Shown here: positions 1-8,044 of the stretch, piece by piece | Numbering within the stretch: the stretch's first letter is position 1 | Layout: every line of letters starts with the position of its first letter | DNA from: Suilimivivens sp045586385 | Lineage (GTDB): Bacteria; Bacillota; Clostridia; Lachnospirales; Lachnospiraceae | Assembly: GCA_045586385.1 (NCBI GenBank) | Contig: JAZNAE010000091.1 | Span: 1 to 64,000, forward strand | Direction of reading: 5' to 3' | Length of the DNA stretch: 64,000 nucleotides | The notes under the pieces: model-generated | What the model was told of the DNA's origin: nothing | What the model saw: only the letters and a program-made list of their open reading frames with translations | The model's database searches: none | Position numbers and translations under genes: made by a program

Positions 1-3000
1 GTATTGAAATCCATGGATTTAAATCCTTTGCAAATAAAATTGTATTTAAATTTCATAATGGAATTACAGGAATCGTAGGTCGCAACGGAATCGGTAAAAG
101 TATTGTGGCCGATGCCGTAAGGTGGGTGCTTGGCGAGCAGAGAATTAAGCAACTTCGTGGTTCTTCCATGCAGGATGTTATTTTCTCAGGTACAGAAATG
201 AGAAAGCCTCTGGGATATGCTTATGTTGCAATTACATTGGATAATTCCGATCATCAGCTTGCCATTGATTATGATGAAGTAACAGTTGCAAGAAGAATTT
301 ATCGTTCCGGTGAAAGTGAGTATTTACTTAACGGAACTATTTGTCGTTTAAAGGATGTAAATGAACTCTTTTATGATACCGGTATCGGTAAAGAAGGGTA
401 TTCTATTATCGGACAGGGACAGATTGATAAGATTCTAAGCGGTAAACCGGAAGAGAGACGTGAACTTTTCGATGAAGCGGCAGGTATTGTAAAGTTTAAA
501 AGACGTAAAGTGGCAGCACAGAAGAAGTTGGAAGACGAAAAGCAAAATCTTGTGCGTGTCAGCGATATCTTATCTGAACTTGAAAAGCAAATCGGACCGC
601 TCGAAAAGCAGTCAGAAGTTGCTAAAGTTTATTTGAAGAAAAAAGAAGAATTAAAGACACTGGATGTAAATGTATTCCTTCTTGAAAATAACAGATTGCA
701 GGAACAACTGAAATCTGCAGACGAGAAGTATACCATTGCAAACAGTGATTTAGAAACTACTTCCGAGCAATATGAAAAAATAAAGGAAGAGTATGAACAG
801 ATTCAGGGGCAGATAGAAATGCTGGATGAATCTATAGAAAAGAGCAGAAGTATGCTCACGGATACCAGTGTCCTACGCGGAAAACTGGAAGGTGAAATCA
901 ATGTCCTAAAAGAACAGATTAAGTCTGCAAAAAACAATGAAGAACATTTTATGTCCAGAAAAGAAGCTGTTCAGAAAGAAATTGATGCGAAATCCGGGGA
1001 CAAAGCCGGTATCTTAGAAGATAAGAATGTAATTGATGTACAGGTGGCAGAGATTGAAAAAAGCAGAAATGATGCAAAAGAATTATTGCTGGCCGTACAA
1101 AATAAAATAGAAGAACTCAATAATAATATCGAGAGCGGAAAAAATACAATTATTGACGCTCTTAACAGTCGTGCGACCATTAAATCAAAACTGGGACGTT
1201 ATGATACCATGACGGAACAGATCAACATCCGTAAGGCAGAACTTACGTCCAGACTTCTTCGTGTAAAATCGGATGAAGCCCAGCAGGAAGCAGTCATGAA
1301 GCAGCTTCAGGGTGAGTTTGAAAAGATAAATGAAGATATCCGAAAACTGAATGACACGATAACATCTAAAGAAGAAAAATTGTCATTAATGAAAGAAGAA
1401 CTGGCAGGTAAGGACCAGAAACTTCGTGATACACAGGTGAGTTATCATCAGGAAAAATCAAAACTTGAAGCTCTTTCCAATTTGACAGAGCGCTATGAAG
1501 GCTATGGCGGCAGTGTAAAAAAAGTAATGGAGCAAAAAGAAAAGGAAAAAGGAATTATCGGTGTCGTTGCCGATATTATTAAGGTTGCTCCCAAATATGA
1601 GACAGCCATTGAAACGGCACTTGGCGGCAATATCCAGAATATTGTTACGGATGACGAAGAAACCGCAAAGCGAATGATTTCATTCCTGAAACAGAATAAA
1701 GGTGGACGTGCAACATTTCTACCGCTTACCAGCATTACCAATCCGCAGGAATTTAAGAATCCTGAGGCATTAAAGGAAGCAGGCGTCATTGGTATGGCTG
1801 ATGAACTTGTTGATATAGAAGAGAAGTATCGCAATGTGGCTAAAGCTATGCTTGGCCGTATTGTTGTGGTTGATCATGTTGACAATGCTGTAAAAATAGC
1901 AAGAAAATTTGATTACGGCATCCGTATGGTAACGCTGGAAGGAGAATTGTTGGTACCCGGCGGTGCCATCAGTGGTGGTGCATTTAAGAATAACAGTAAT
2001 CTTCTCGGAAGAAGACGAGAAATGGAAGAATTGGATGCGAAGATAAAGAAGTTCTTAAAAGAAATTGACGCTATTTTAGTGGATATTGAAGAGACAAAAG
2101 AACAGCGAAATAAACTTCGTATTTCCATTGAAAACGATAAATCAGAACTTCAAAAGAAGTTTATTGAACAAAATACGGCCCGTCTTAACGTAATTAAAGC
2201 ACAGGAACGTAAGGACGAAGCATCCGAAGGCTCTATGGAACTGAAAGCAGAAGAGCGTGAAATTGAAAATCAGATTCAGGAGATTTTGCTTAGTAAGGAA
2301 TCAATTCAAAAAGAACTTGCGGATTCCGAAGAATTGGAAAAGCAGGTTGAACTTCAGATTAAGGAGTTCCAAGCGCAGCTTGAGGAAAAAAGAGTGGAAG
2401 AGTCAGAGCAGCTTGCTCATGTGGCATCCTGGGATGTAGAAGTAGAAAAAATGCTTCAGCAACAAGGATTCCACCAGCAAAATGTGGACCGTATCAACGG
2501 AGAAATTGAGCGTTTTGCATCGGAACTTGCAGAGATAGAAGAAGGTTTATTTAAGTGTCGTGAGGATATTGAGAGTAAAGAAAATAATATTTCAGAAATC
2601 CAGAAGACGATTGTGGCATCCCATACGACCCAAAGTGATGCGGAAGTGAAGTTAAAAGAAGATATTGCAAAGAAGGAAGAACTATCTGCAAAACAGAAGA
2701 ATTTCTTTGCAGACAGAGAATCTCTTGCTGAACGGATGACGGCACTGGATAAAGAAGTGTATCGTCTGAATGCGCAGAAAGAAAAATTCCAGGAAATGCT
2801 GGAAAACCAGATTAATTACATGTGGGATGAATATGAAATTACTTTGTCCGATGCAAGTTCACTTAAGAATGAAGAAATGACAGATTTATCCGCCATGAAA
2901 AAAGAAATTTCATCCTTAAAAGATCAGATTAAGAAACTTGGCGATGTAAATGTAAATGCCATTGAAGATTACAAGAACCTTATGGAACGTTACGGATTCT

Positions 3001-3548
3001 TGAAGACACAGCATGATGACCTGGTAGAGGCTGAAAAAACATTGGAAGGCATTATTGAAGAACTGGATATTGCCATGAGAAAACAGTTCAATGAGAAATT
3101 TGCTGAAATCAGTAAAGAGTTTGATAAAGTATTTAAGGAAATGTTCGGTGGCGGTAAGGGTACGTTGGAACTTATGGAAGATGAAGATATTCTGGAGGCA
3201 GGTATCCGTATTATTGCACAGCCGCCCGGAAAGAAACTGCAGAATATGATGCAGTTATCCGGTGGTGAAAAAGCCCTTACGGCAATTGCATTATTGTTTG
3301 CCATTCAGAACTTAAAACCTTCACCGTTCTGTTTGCTTGACGAAATTGAAGCTGCTTTGGATGAAAGTAACGTATCCAGATTTGCGAGATACTTACATAA
3401 ACTTACAAAGAATACACAGTTTATCGTAATTACCCACAGACGTGGTACTATGGAGCAGGTAGACCGCTTATACGGTATCACAATGCAGGAGAAGGGTGTT
3501 TCCGCACTTGTAAGTGTTAACCTGATTGATAAGGAGTTAGATGATTAA
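1..3548 (+). CDS. smc: Chromosome partition protein SMC (5'-truncated)
   Basis: SMC ATPase that dimerises, binds ScpAB and organises and segregates the chromosome. The reading frame is open from base 3 and begins I-E-I-H-G-F-K-S-F, so only about five N-terminal residues lie outside the window. Visible in order: Walker A (bases about 78-101), Q-loop GQGQIDKIL, a long coiled coil, a central hinge with GYGGSVKKV and the conserved GGA-I-SGG segment, a second coiled coil, the LSGGEK signature and Walker B LLDEIEAALDESNV. About 1,180 residues, normal for the family. Its stop overlaps the ftsY start by one base (TAATG), implying translational coupling. Odd: Walker A reads GRNGIGKSI where SMC proteins normally have GPNGSGKSN, three single-base changes within about 21 bases of each other. 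The generic GxxxxGKS pattern is kept. Family call is certain; the odd residues could be real or an edge-of-contig error. Confidence 0.97.
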   Translation, partial: IEIHGFKSFANKIVFKFHNGITGIVGRNGIGKSIVADAVRWVLGEQRIKQLRGSSMQDVIFSGTEMRKPLGYAYVAITLDNSDHQLAIDYDEVTVARRIYRSGESEYLLNGTICRLKDVNELFYDTGIGKEGYSIIGQGQIDKILSGKPEERRELFDEAAGIVKFKRRKVAAQKKLEDEKQNLVRVSDILSELEKQIGPLEKQSEVAKVYLKKKEELKTLDVNVFLLENNRLQEQLKSADEKYTIANSDLETTSEQYEKIKEEYEQIQGQIEMLDESIEKSRSMLTDTSVLRGKLEGEINVLKEQIKSAKNNEEHFMSRKEAVQKEIDAKSGDKAGILEDKNVIDVQVAEIEKSRNDAKELLLAVQNKIEELNNNIESGKNTIIDALNSRATIKSKLGRYDTMTEQINIRKAELTSRLLRVKSDEAQQEAVMKQLQGEFEKINEDIRKLNDTITSKEEKLSLMKEELAGKDQKLRDTQVSYHQEKSKLEALSNLTERYEGYGGSVKKVMEQKEKEKGIIGVVADIIKVAPKYETAIETALGGNIQNIVTDDEETAKRMISFLKQNKGGRATFLPLTSITNPQEFKNPEALKEAGVIGMADELVDIEEKYRNVAKAMLGRIVVVDHVDNAVKIARKFDYGIRMVTLEGELLVPGGAISGGAFKNNSNLLGRRREMEELDAKIKKFLKEIDAILVDIEETKEQRNKLRISIENDKSELQKKFIEQNTARLNVIKAQERKDEASEGSMELKAEEREIENQIQEILLSKESIQKELADSEELEKQVELQIKEFQAQLEEKRVEESEQLAHVASWDVEVEKMLQQQGFHQQNVDRINGEIERFASELAEIEEGLFKCREDIESKENNISEIQKTIVASHTTQSDAEVKLKEDIAKKEELSAKQKNFFADRESLAERMTALDKEVYRLNAQKEKFQEMLENQINYMWDEYEITLSDASSLKNEEMTDLSAMKKEISSLKDQIKKLGDVNVNAIEDYKNLMERYGFLKTQHDDLVEAEKTLEGIIEELDIAMRKQFNEKFAEISKEFDKVFKEMFGGGKGTLELMEDEDILEAGIRIIAQPPGKKLQNMMQLSGGEKALTAIALLFAIQNLKPSPFCLLDEIEAALDESNVSRFARYLHKLTKNTQFIVITHRRGTMEQVDRLYGITMQEKGVSALVSVNLIDKELDD

Positions 3549-4471
3549 TGGGCGGTTTTTTCAGCAGATTAAAAGAAGGCTTAAGTAAAACAAGAAATAA
3601 TATTGTTCACGGAATTGATTCCGTATTCAGTGGTTTTTCTTCTATAGATGAAGATTTTTATGAGGAGTTAGAAGAAATTCTGATTATGGGTGACATCGGT
3701 GTAAACGCAACCGGCAATATTTTAGAAAGTCTTCGCAGACAGGTAAAAGAAAAACATATAAAAGAGCCCGAGGAGTGTAAGGAACTTTTGATTCAAAGTA
3801 TAAAGGAACAACTTGAGGTTGGGGAAACTGCTTATGACTTTGAAAAGAAACAGTCCGTTATTTTGATAATCGGTGTAAATGGTGTGGGAAAGACCACATC
3901 TGTCGGTAAACTTGCCGGCATTTTAAAAGAACAGGGAAGAAAAGTTTTGATTGCGGCGGCAGATACTTACCGTGCAGCTGCAGGAGAGCAGCTTTTTGAG
4001 TGGGCAAACAGAGCCGGTGTGGATATGATAGGCGGAACAGAAGGTGCAGATCCGGCAAGTGTCGTATATGATGCTGTTAATGCTGCAAAGGCAAGATGCG
4101 TGGATGTGCTTATCTGCGATACAGCCGGAAGACTTCACAATAAGAAAAATTTGATGGAAGAATTAAAAAAAATCAACAGGATTATTGACAGGGAGTATCC
4201 GGATGCCCACAGGGAAAATTTGGTGGTTTTAGATGGGACTACCGGACAGAATGCATTAAGTCAGGCAAGAGAGTTCGGAGAAACGGCAGATTTGACCGGT
4301 ATTATTTTGACAAAGATGGACGGGACTGCAAAAGGAGGTATTGCAGTGGCAATTCAGTCAGAATTACGGATACCCGTTAAGTATATCGGTGTGGGAGAAA
4401 CCATTGATGATTTGCAGAAATTTGATGCAAACCAATTTGTAAATGCTCTTTTTGATGTGGATGAGAAATAG
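3548..4471 (+). CDS. ftsY: Signal recognition particle receptor FtsY
   Basis: SRP receptor GTPase that docks ribosome-nascent-chain-SRP complexes at the membrane and pairs with Ffh (encoded at 9977). 307 residues: an N domain of about 90 residues, then the G domain with GVNGVGKTTS (G1), DTYRAAA, DTAGRLHNK (G3) and TKMDGTAKGG (G4). The acidic A domain of enterobacterial FtsY is absent, as is usual in Firmicutes. The start ATG overlaps the smc stop by one base and ilvA follows 18 bases downstream, so smc-ftsY-ilvA is probably one transcript. The smc-ftsY pairing is common in Firmicutes. Confidence 0.97.
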   Translation: MGGFFSRLKEGLSKTRNNIVHGIDSVFSGFSSIDEDFYEELEEILIMGDIGVNATGNILESLRRQVKEKHIKEPEECKELLIQSIKEQLEVGETAYDFEKKQSVILIIGVNGVGKTTSVGKLAGILKEQGRKVLIAAADTYRAAAGEQLFEWANRAGVDMIGGTEGADPASVVYDAVNAAKARCVDVLICDTAGRLHNKKNLMEELKKINRIIDREYPDAHRENLVVLDGTTGQNALSQAREFGETADLTGIILTKMDGTAKGGIAVAIQSELRIPVKYIGVGETIDDLQKFDANQFVNALFDVDEK

Positions 4472-4489
4472 GAAAGGCTGGGAATATAA

Positions 4490-5713
4490 ATGGATAGCAA
4501 AATGCTGACACTTGAAAAATTTGAAGAGGCGTCTGATGTTGTTAAAAGAGTGACACAGGAAACCAAGCTTGTTTTCAGTGACTTTTACAGTGCACAAACA
4601 GGAAACAAGGTTTATTTAAAACCGGAAAATATGCAGTTTACCGGTGCCTATAAGCTTCGCGGTGCCTATTACAAGTTAAGTACTTTAAATGATCAGGAAC
4701 GTGCGAAAGGACTGATTACCGCTTCCGCCGGAAACCATGCACAGGGGGTTGCATATGCTGCAAAATGTTATGGTGTGAAGGCTGTGATTGTTATGCCCAC
4801 CACAACACCCTTAATTAAAGTAAACAGAACAAAAAGTTATGGGGCAGAAGTGGTCCTTTATGGGGATGTATATGATGAGGCTTGCGAGCATGCATACGAA
4901 CTTGCCGAGAAAGAAGGATACACATTTATTCATCCCTTTGATGATTTGGCTGTGGCAACCGGACAGGGAACTATTGCAATGGAAATTTTTAAAGAACTTC
5001 CTTTAGTAGATTATATTCTTGTTCCTATTGGCGGCGGCGGTCTTGCAACAGGTGTTTCAACGTTAGCAAAGTTATTGAATCCTAAGATTAAAGTAATCGG
5101 TGTAGAGCCTGCGGGTGCTAATTGCCTTCAGGTGTCCATCAAAGAAGGGAAAGTAGTAACACTTCCCGGCGTAAGTACCATTGCAGATGGTACGGCGGTA
5201 AAGACACCGGGAACAAAAATATTCCCGTATGCCAGCCAAAATCTCGATGACATTATTACTGTGGAAGATGAAGAACTTGTTGTTGCATTCCTGGATATGG
5301 TAGAAAATCATAAGATGGTAGTTGAAAATTCCGGACTGCTTACCGTAGCGGCATTAAAGCATCTTGATGTGAAAGATAAAAAGATTGTTTCCATTTTAAG
5401 CGGTGGTAATATGGATGTAATTACCATGTCATCAGTCGTACAGCAAGGACTTATTATGCGAGACAGAATCTTTACAGTTTCCGTTCTTTTGCCGGATAAG
5501 CCGGGTGAACTTTCCAGAGTGGCAGATATTATTGCAAAAGAGAATGGTAATGTAATTAAGCTTGAACATAATCAGTTTGTTTCGATTAACAGGAATGCGG
5601 CAGTAGAGCTCCGCATCACATTGGAAGCTTTCGGGACAGATCATAAACAGCAAATCATTAATACTTTGGAAGAAAATGGTTATAAACCGAAGGTCGTAAG
5701 AACAAATATTTAA
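4490..5713 (+). CDS. ilvA: Threonine ammonia-lyase (threonine dehydratase)
   Basis: PLP enzyme converting L-threonine to 2-oxobutanoate and ammonia, the entry step of isoleucine synthesis or of threonine catabolism. 407 residues. The PLP lysine lies in TGAYKLRGA (about residues 50-58), the substrate loop is SAGNHAQGVA and the phosphate-binding glycine loop is GGGGLATG. The C-terminal about 75 residues (from FTVSVLLPDKPGELS) form a single ACT-type domain. One ACT domain and the short length resemble the TdcB-like or Clostridium-type enzyme more than the 500-residue E. coli IlvA, so a catabolic role is possible. The ilv/leu genes at 59162-63645 support a biosynthetic link but do not prove it. 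A GGAAAGG ribosome site precedes the ATG, and a strong terminator follows. Confidence 0.9.
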   Translation: MDSKMLTLEKFEEASDVVKRVTQETKLVFSDFYSAQTGNKVYLKPENMQFTGAYKLRGAYYKLSTLNDQERAKGLITASAGNHAQGVAYAAKCYGVKAVIVMPTTTPLIKVNRTKSYGAEVVLYGDVYDEACEHAYELAEKEGYTFIHPFDDLAVATGQGTIAMEIFKELPLVDYILVPIGGGGLATGVSTLAKLLNPKIKVIGVEPAGANCLQVSIKEGKVVTLPGVSTIADGTAVKTPGTKIFPYASQNLDDIITVEDEELVVAFLDMVENHKMVVENSGLLTVAALKHLDVKDKKIVSILSGGNMDVITMSSVVQQGLIMRDRIFTVSVLLPDKPGELSRVADIIAKENGNVIKLEHNQFVSINRNAAVELRITLEAFGTDHKQQIINTLEENGYKPKVVRTNI

Positions 5714-5721
5714 TATTTCAT

Positions 5722-5761
5722 AAAAAAATCCACATACTATGTGCAGTATGTGGATTTTTTT
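5722..5761 (+). terminator. Rho-independent terminator after ilvA
   Basis: Long perfect stem: AAAAAAATCCACATACT pairs with AGTATGTGGATTTTTTT around a six-base loop ATGTGC, with the T-run forming the 3' side. It closes the smc-ftsY-ilvA unit. The A-run on the 5' side makes it potentially active on both strands. Confidence 0.93.
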
Positions 5762-5776
5762 GTGGATGGTGTAAAT

Positions 5777-6643
5777 GTGAGAAAGAATAACAATTTGCTT
5801 ATCATAAAGAGATATTTTTATATTGCAGTTGCCTGCATGGTATACGGAGCAGGGATAAGTCTGTTTATAGACCCAAATAATCTTGCACCGGGAGGCCTTA
5901 CGGGACTTTCTGTTATGGTAAATAGAATTTTGCCTATAGAAACGGGAACTCTTTATCTGCTTTTTAATATTCCGATTATATTTTTAGCAATAAAAAAATT
6001 CGGCATTAAATTTGCAACATCAACGATCTATGCTATTTTACTTGTCTCTGTGGCTACCAATTTTTTTTCTGGGTTTCCGCCGGTCACACAGGAGCCTGTT
6101 TTGGGTGCTTTTTTTGGAGGGATTTTGATTGCCGTTGGAATGGGGTGTGTGTTTCGCAATCATGCAACAACGGGTGGTGTGGATATTATTATAAAATGTT
6201 TACGCAGAAAGTTTCCACACCTTAAGACAGGGACGCTTATGCTTATAATTGACGCATTAATAGTATGTGCAAGCGGGATAATTTTTGGGAACTTTGATTC
6301 AGTTTTATACAGTATTATTGCCATATTATCAACCTCCTATGTGCTTGATAAAGTTTTGTACGGACATGAAGAAGCAAGACTTATTTACATTATCAGTGAT
6401 TATTCAAAGGAAATAACGGAAAGGGTATTAAAGGAAGTGTATATTGGCGTTACGCTCCTGAAAGGAAGCGGTGCTTATGAAAATAAAGAAAAGAAAATTA
6501 TGCTATGTGTTGTGAAAAAACAGATAGCTCATAAAGTGGAAGAAATAGTGCGACAGGAAGATACAAAGGCATTTATGATTATAACAAGTGCATCAGAAAT
6601 TTACGGAGAAGGATATAAAAGTTATTTTGGAGAAAGAATATAA
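5777..6643 (+). CDS. YitT family membrane protein (DUF161/DUF2179)
   Basis: Integral membrane protein of the YitT family, function unknown. About 288 residues: roughly five hydrophobic segments including VACMVYGAGISLF and GILIAVGMGCVF, the family signature around DPNNLAPGGLTGLS, and a soluble C-terminal DUF2179 domain (about the last 80 residues, ending in an A-F-M-I-I-T-S-A-S-E-I-x-G-E-G type motif). A longer frame would start at GTG 5741, but that codon sits inside the loop and 3' arm of the ilvA terminator. GTG 5777 has GGATGG upstream and gives a start near the usual KRYFYIA segment, so I prefer it; GTG 5762 is also possible. No obvious partner gene. Confidence 0.88.
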   Translation: MRKNNNLLIIKRYFYIAVACMVYGAGISLFIDPNNLAPGGLTGLSVMVNRILPIETGTLYLLFNIPIIFLAIKKFGIKFATSTIYAILLVSVATNFFSGFPPVTQEPVLGAFFGGILIAVGMGCVFRNHATTGGVDIIIKCLRRKFPHLKTGTLMLIIDALIVCASGIIFGNFDSVLYSIIAILSTSYVLDKVLYGHEEARLIYIISDYSKEITERVLKEVYIGVTLLKGSGAYENKEKKIMLCVVKKQIAHKVEEIVRQEDTKAFMIITSASEIYGEGYKSYFGERI

Positions 6644-6672
6644 TAAGTAATACAAGAGGAAAAATGTTCATC

Positions 6673-6701
6673 TTGTATAAAGGAAGGTTTGATTATATAA
6701 T
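6673..6701 (+). promoter_or_regulatory. Sigma-A-type promoter for the GH25 gene
   Basis: TTGTAT, 17-base spacer, TATAAT (perfect -10), 38 bases before the muramidase ATG. An inverted repeat ATACAAGA/TCTTGTAT (6650-6678) overlaps the -35 box; it may be a weak yitT terminator or a protein-binding site. Confidence 0.72.
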
Positions 6702-6739
6702 AAAAATAATTACACGGGGAAAGGCTGGCTTATGCTGGA

Positions 6740-7837
6740 ATGAATGATGCAATAAACAAAAGAAAAAGAAGAAGACAAAGAACGAGTCTGATTACCAATA
6801 TCATATTTTGTGTGATTGCCCTGGCTGCTTTGACAGGGTGTATCGTACTTCTTTTGCTAAATTATATACTTAAAACAGATAGTGTACAAACGCTGAATGA
6901 TTTTGAAGCCTATAAGGCAGAGAAGGAAGGATATATTTATACACAGTCTGACTTTGATAATTATATTTTGGAAACATCCGGGCTTGGTTTTTTGGAAGGA
7001 AGAGAAGAAGTGCTTTCAGAAATAAAAAATAAAATGAGTGAAGGTGTTTCTACTGCGGAAATATTGCGGGAATTGTATGTAGATGATGTGGTTGTTTATG
7101 CAGACGGAAAATATAATTTTTTCCCGATTTCGGACAAGCTTAAAAAGCATGATTATGTTTTGGATAATTTTATCGTAACAGAAAATAATCAGATTGAATA
7201 TGTAAATGATTTAGACGAAGTGGTGTCGAAAAAAGGAATTGATGTTTCAAGATATCAGGAAGAAATTAACTGGGATAAAGTGGCGGATGATGGTGTTGAG
7301 TATGCTTTTATCAGAGCCGGAGTCAGAGGAAGTACAGAAGGAAAACTTACAGAAGATGTGAACTTTGAAGAGAATATCAAAGGGGCACTGGAAAATGATA
7401 TTGATGTAGGGGTATATTTCTATTCGCAGGCCATAAATGAAAAGGAGGCTGTGGAAGAAGCCGAATTGGTTCTTGAAATGATTGAGCCTTATGATATAAA
7501 ATATCCGGTTGTATATGACTTGGAAGAAGTAACGTCGAATGATGCCAGAACAAAGAATTTAACCAAGGAAGAATATACGAAGAATTGTATCGCCTTTTGT
7601 GAAACCATAAAAGAAGCCGGATATACACCGATGATTTACGGTAATTTAAAAACCTTTATGATTATGCTTGATATGGAACAGGTAGAGCAATATGAGAAGT
7701 GGTTTGCTTACTATAATCCGGAAGTTTATTTTCCCTACGAATTCAGCGTGTGGCAATATACCTCCGAAGGAATGGTAAATGGAATTAAAGGCAATGTGGA
7801 TCTGAATGTCTGTATGAAGGATTATACAGAAGAATAG
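6740..7837 (+). CDS. Membrane-anchored GH25 muramidase (lysozyme-like)
   Basis: Predicted N-acetylmuramidase of glycoside hydrolase family 25, cutting the glycan strand of peptidoglycan outside the membrane. 365 residues: a positively charged N-terminus, one transmembrane anchor (about residues 16-41), a spacer domain of about 110 residues, then the GH25 barrel from KKGIDVSRYQEEINWDKV (about 166) to the end. The catalytic acidic residues are visible in GIDVSRYQ and in VVYDLEEV. No SH3 or choline-binding repeats. It has its own promoter (6673-6701) and terminator (7851-7896), so it appears monocistronic. Probably a cell-wall remodelling enzyme; a role in spore or division biology cannot be judged from sequence. 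Confidence 0.9.
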   Translation: MNDAINKRKRRRQRTSLITNIIFCVIALAALTGCIVLLLLNYILKTDSVQTLNDFEAYKAEKEGYIYTQSDFDNYILETSGLGFLEGREEVLSEIKNKMSEGVSTAEILRELYVDDVVVYADGKYNFFPISDKLKKHDYVLDNFIVTENNQIEYVNDLDEVVSKKGIDVSRYQEEINWDKVADDGVEYAFIRAGVRGSTEGKLTEDVNFEENIKGALENDIDVGVYFYSQAINEKEAVEEAELVLEMIEPYDIKYPVVYDLEEVTSNDARTKNLTKEEYTKNCIAFCETIKEAGYTPMIYGNLKTFMIMLDMEQVEQYEKWFAYYNPEVYFPYEFSVWQYTSEGMVNGIKGNVDLNVCMKDYTEE

Positions 7838-7850
7838 AATTAAAGTTAGG

Positions 7851-7896
7851 GATGAACTAATTATACGATTGAGAGAGTATAATTAGTTCATCTTTA
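7851..7896 (+). terminator. Rho-independent terminator after the GH25 gene
   Basis: Perfect 16-bp stem (GATGAACTAATTATAC with GTATAATTAGTTCATC), ten-base loop, followed by TTTAGTTT. Starts 13 bases after the stop codon. Confidence 0.85.
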
Positions 7897-7950
7897 GTTT
7901 ATATACTGATATAGCAGTGAATTTATAAAAATAAAAAAATTAAAACTTAC

Positions 7951-7983
7951 TGCAACTTTTTGAAACAAGACCATCTCTATATA
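7951..7983 (+). promoter_or_regulatory. Possible ECF-sigma-type promoter of the lipoprotein gene
   Basis: TGCAACTTTTT followed about 15 bases later by CATCTCTATATA. The AAC-T-run -35 and C-rich -10 resemble extracytoplasmic-function sigma promoters (Bacillus SigW type TGAAAC-N16-CGTA) more than the sigma-A consensus. It lies 60 bases before the lipoprotein start. No ECF sigma gene is in the window, so this rests on pattern alone. Confidence 0.4.
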
Positions 7984-8044
7984 AGTGTAAAGGCAAAAAA
8001 TATAAAAAGCAAAGCACAGAATAAAGGAATGGAGGATTTAAATT

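Noticed and set aside
5741..5776. GTG 5741 as the yitT start
   Set aside because: Lies inside the ilvA terminator and has no ribosome site; GTG 5777 fits the family start better.
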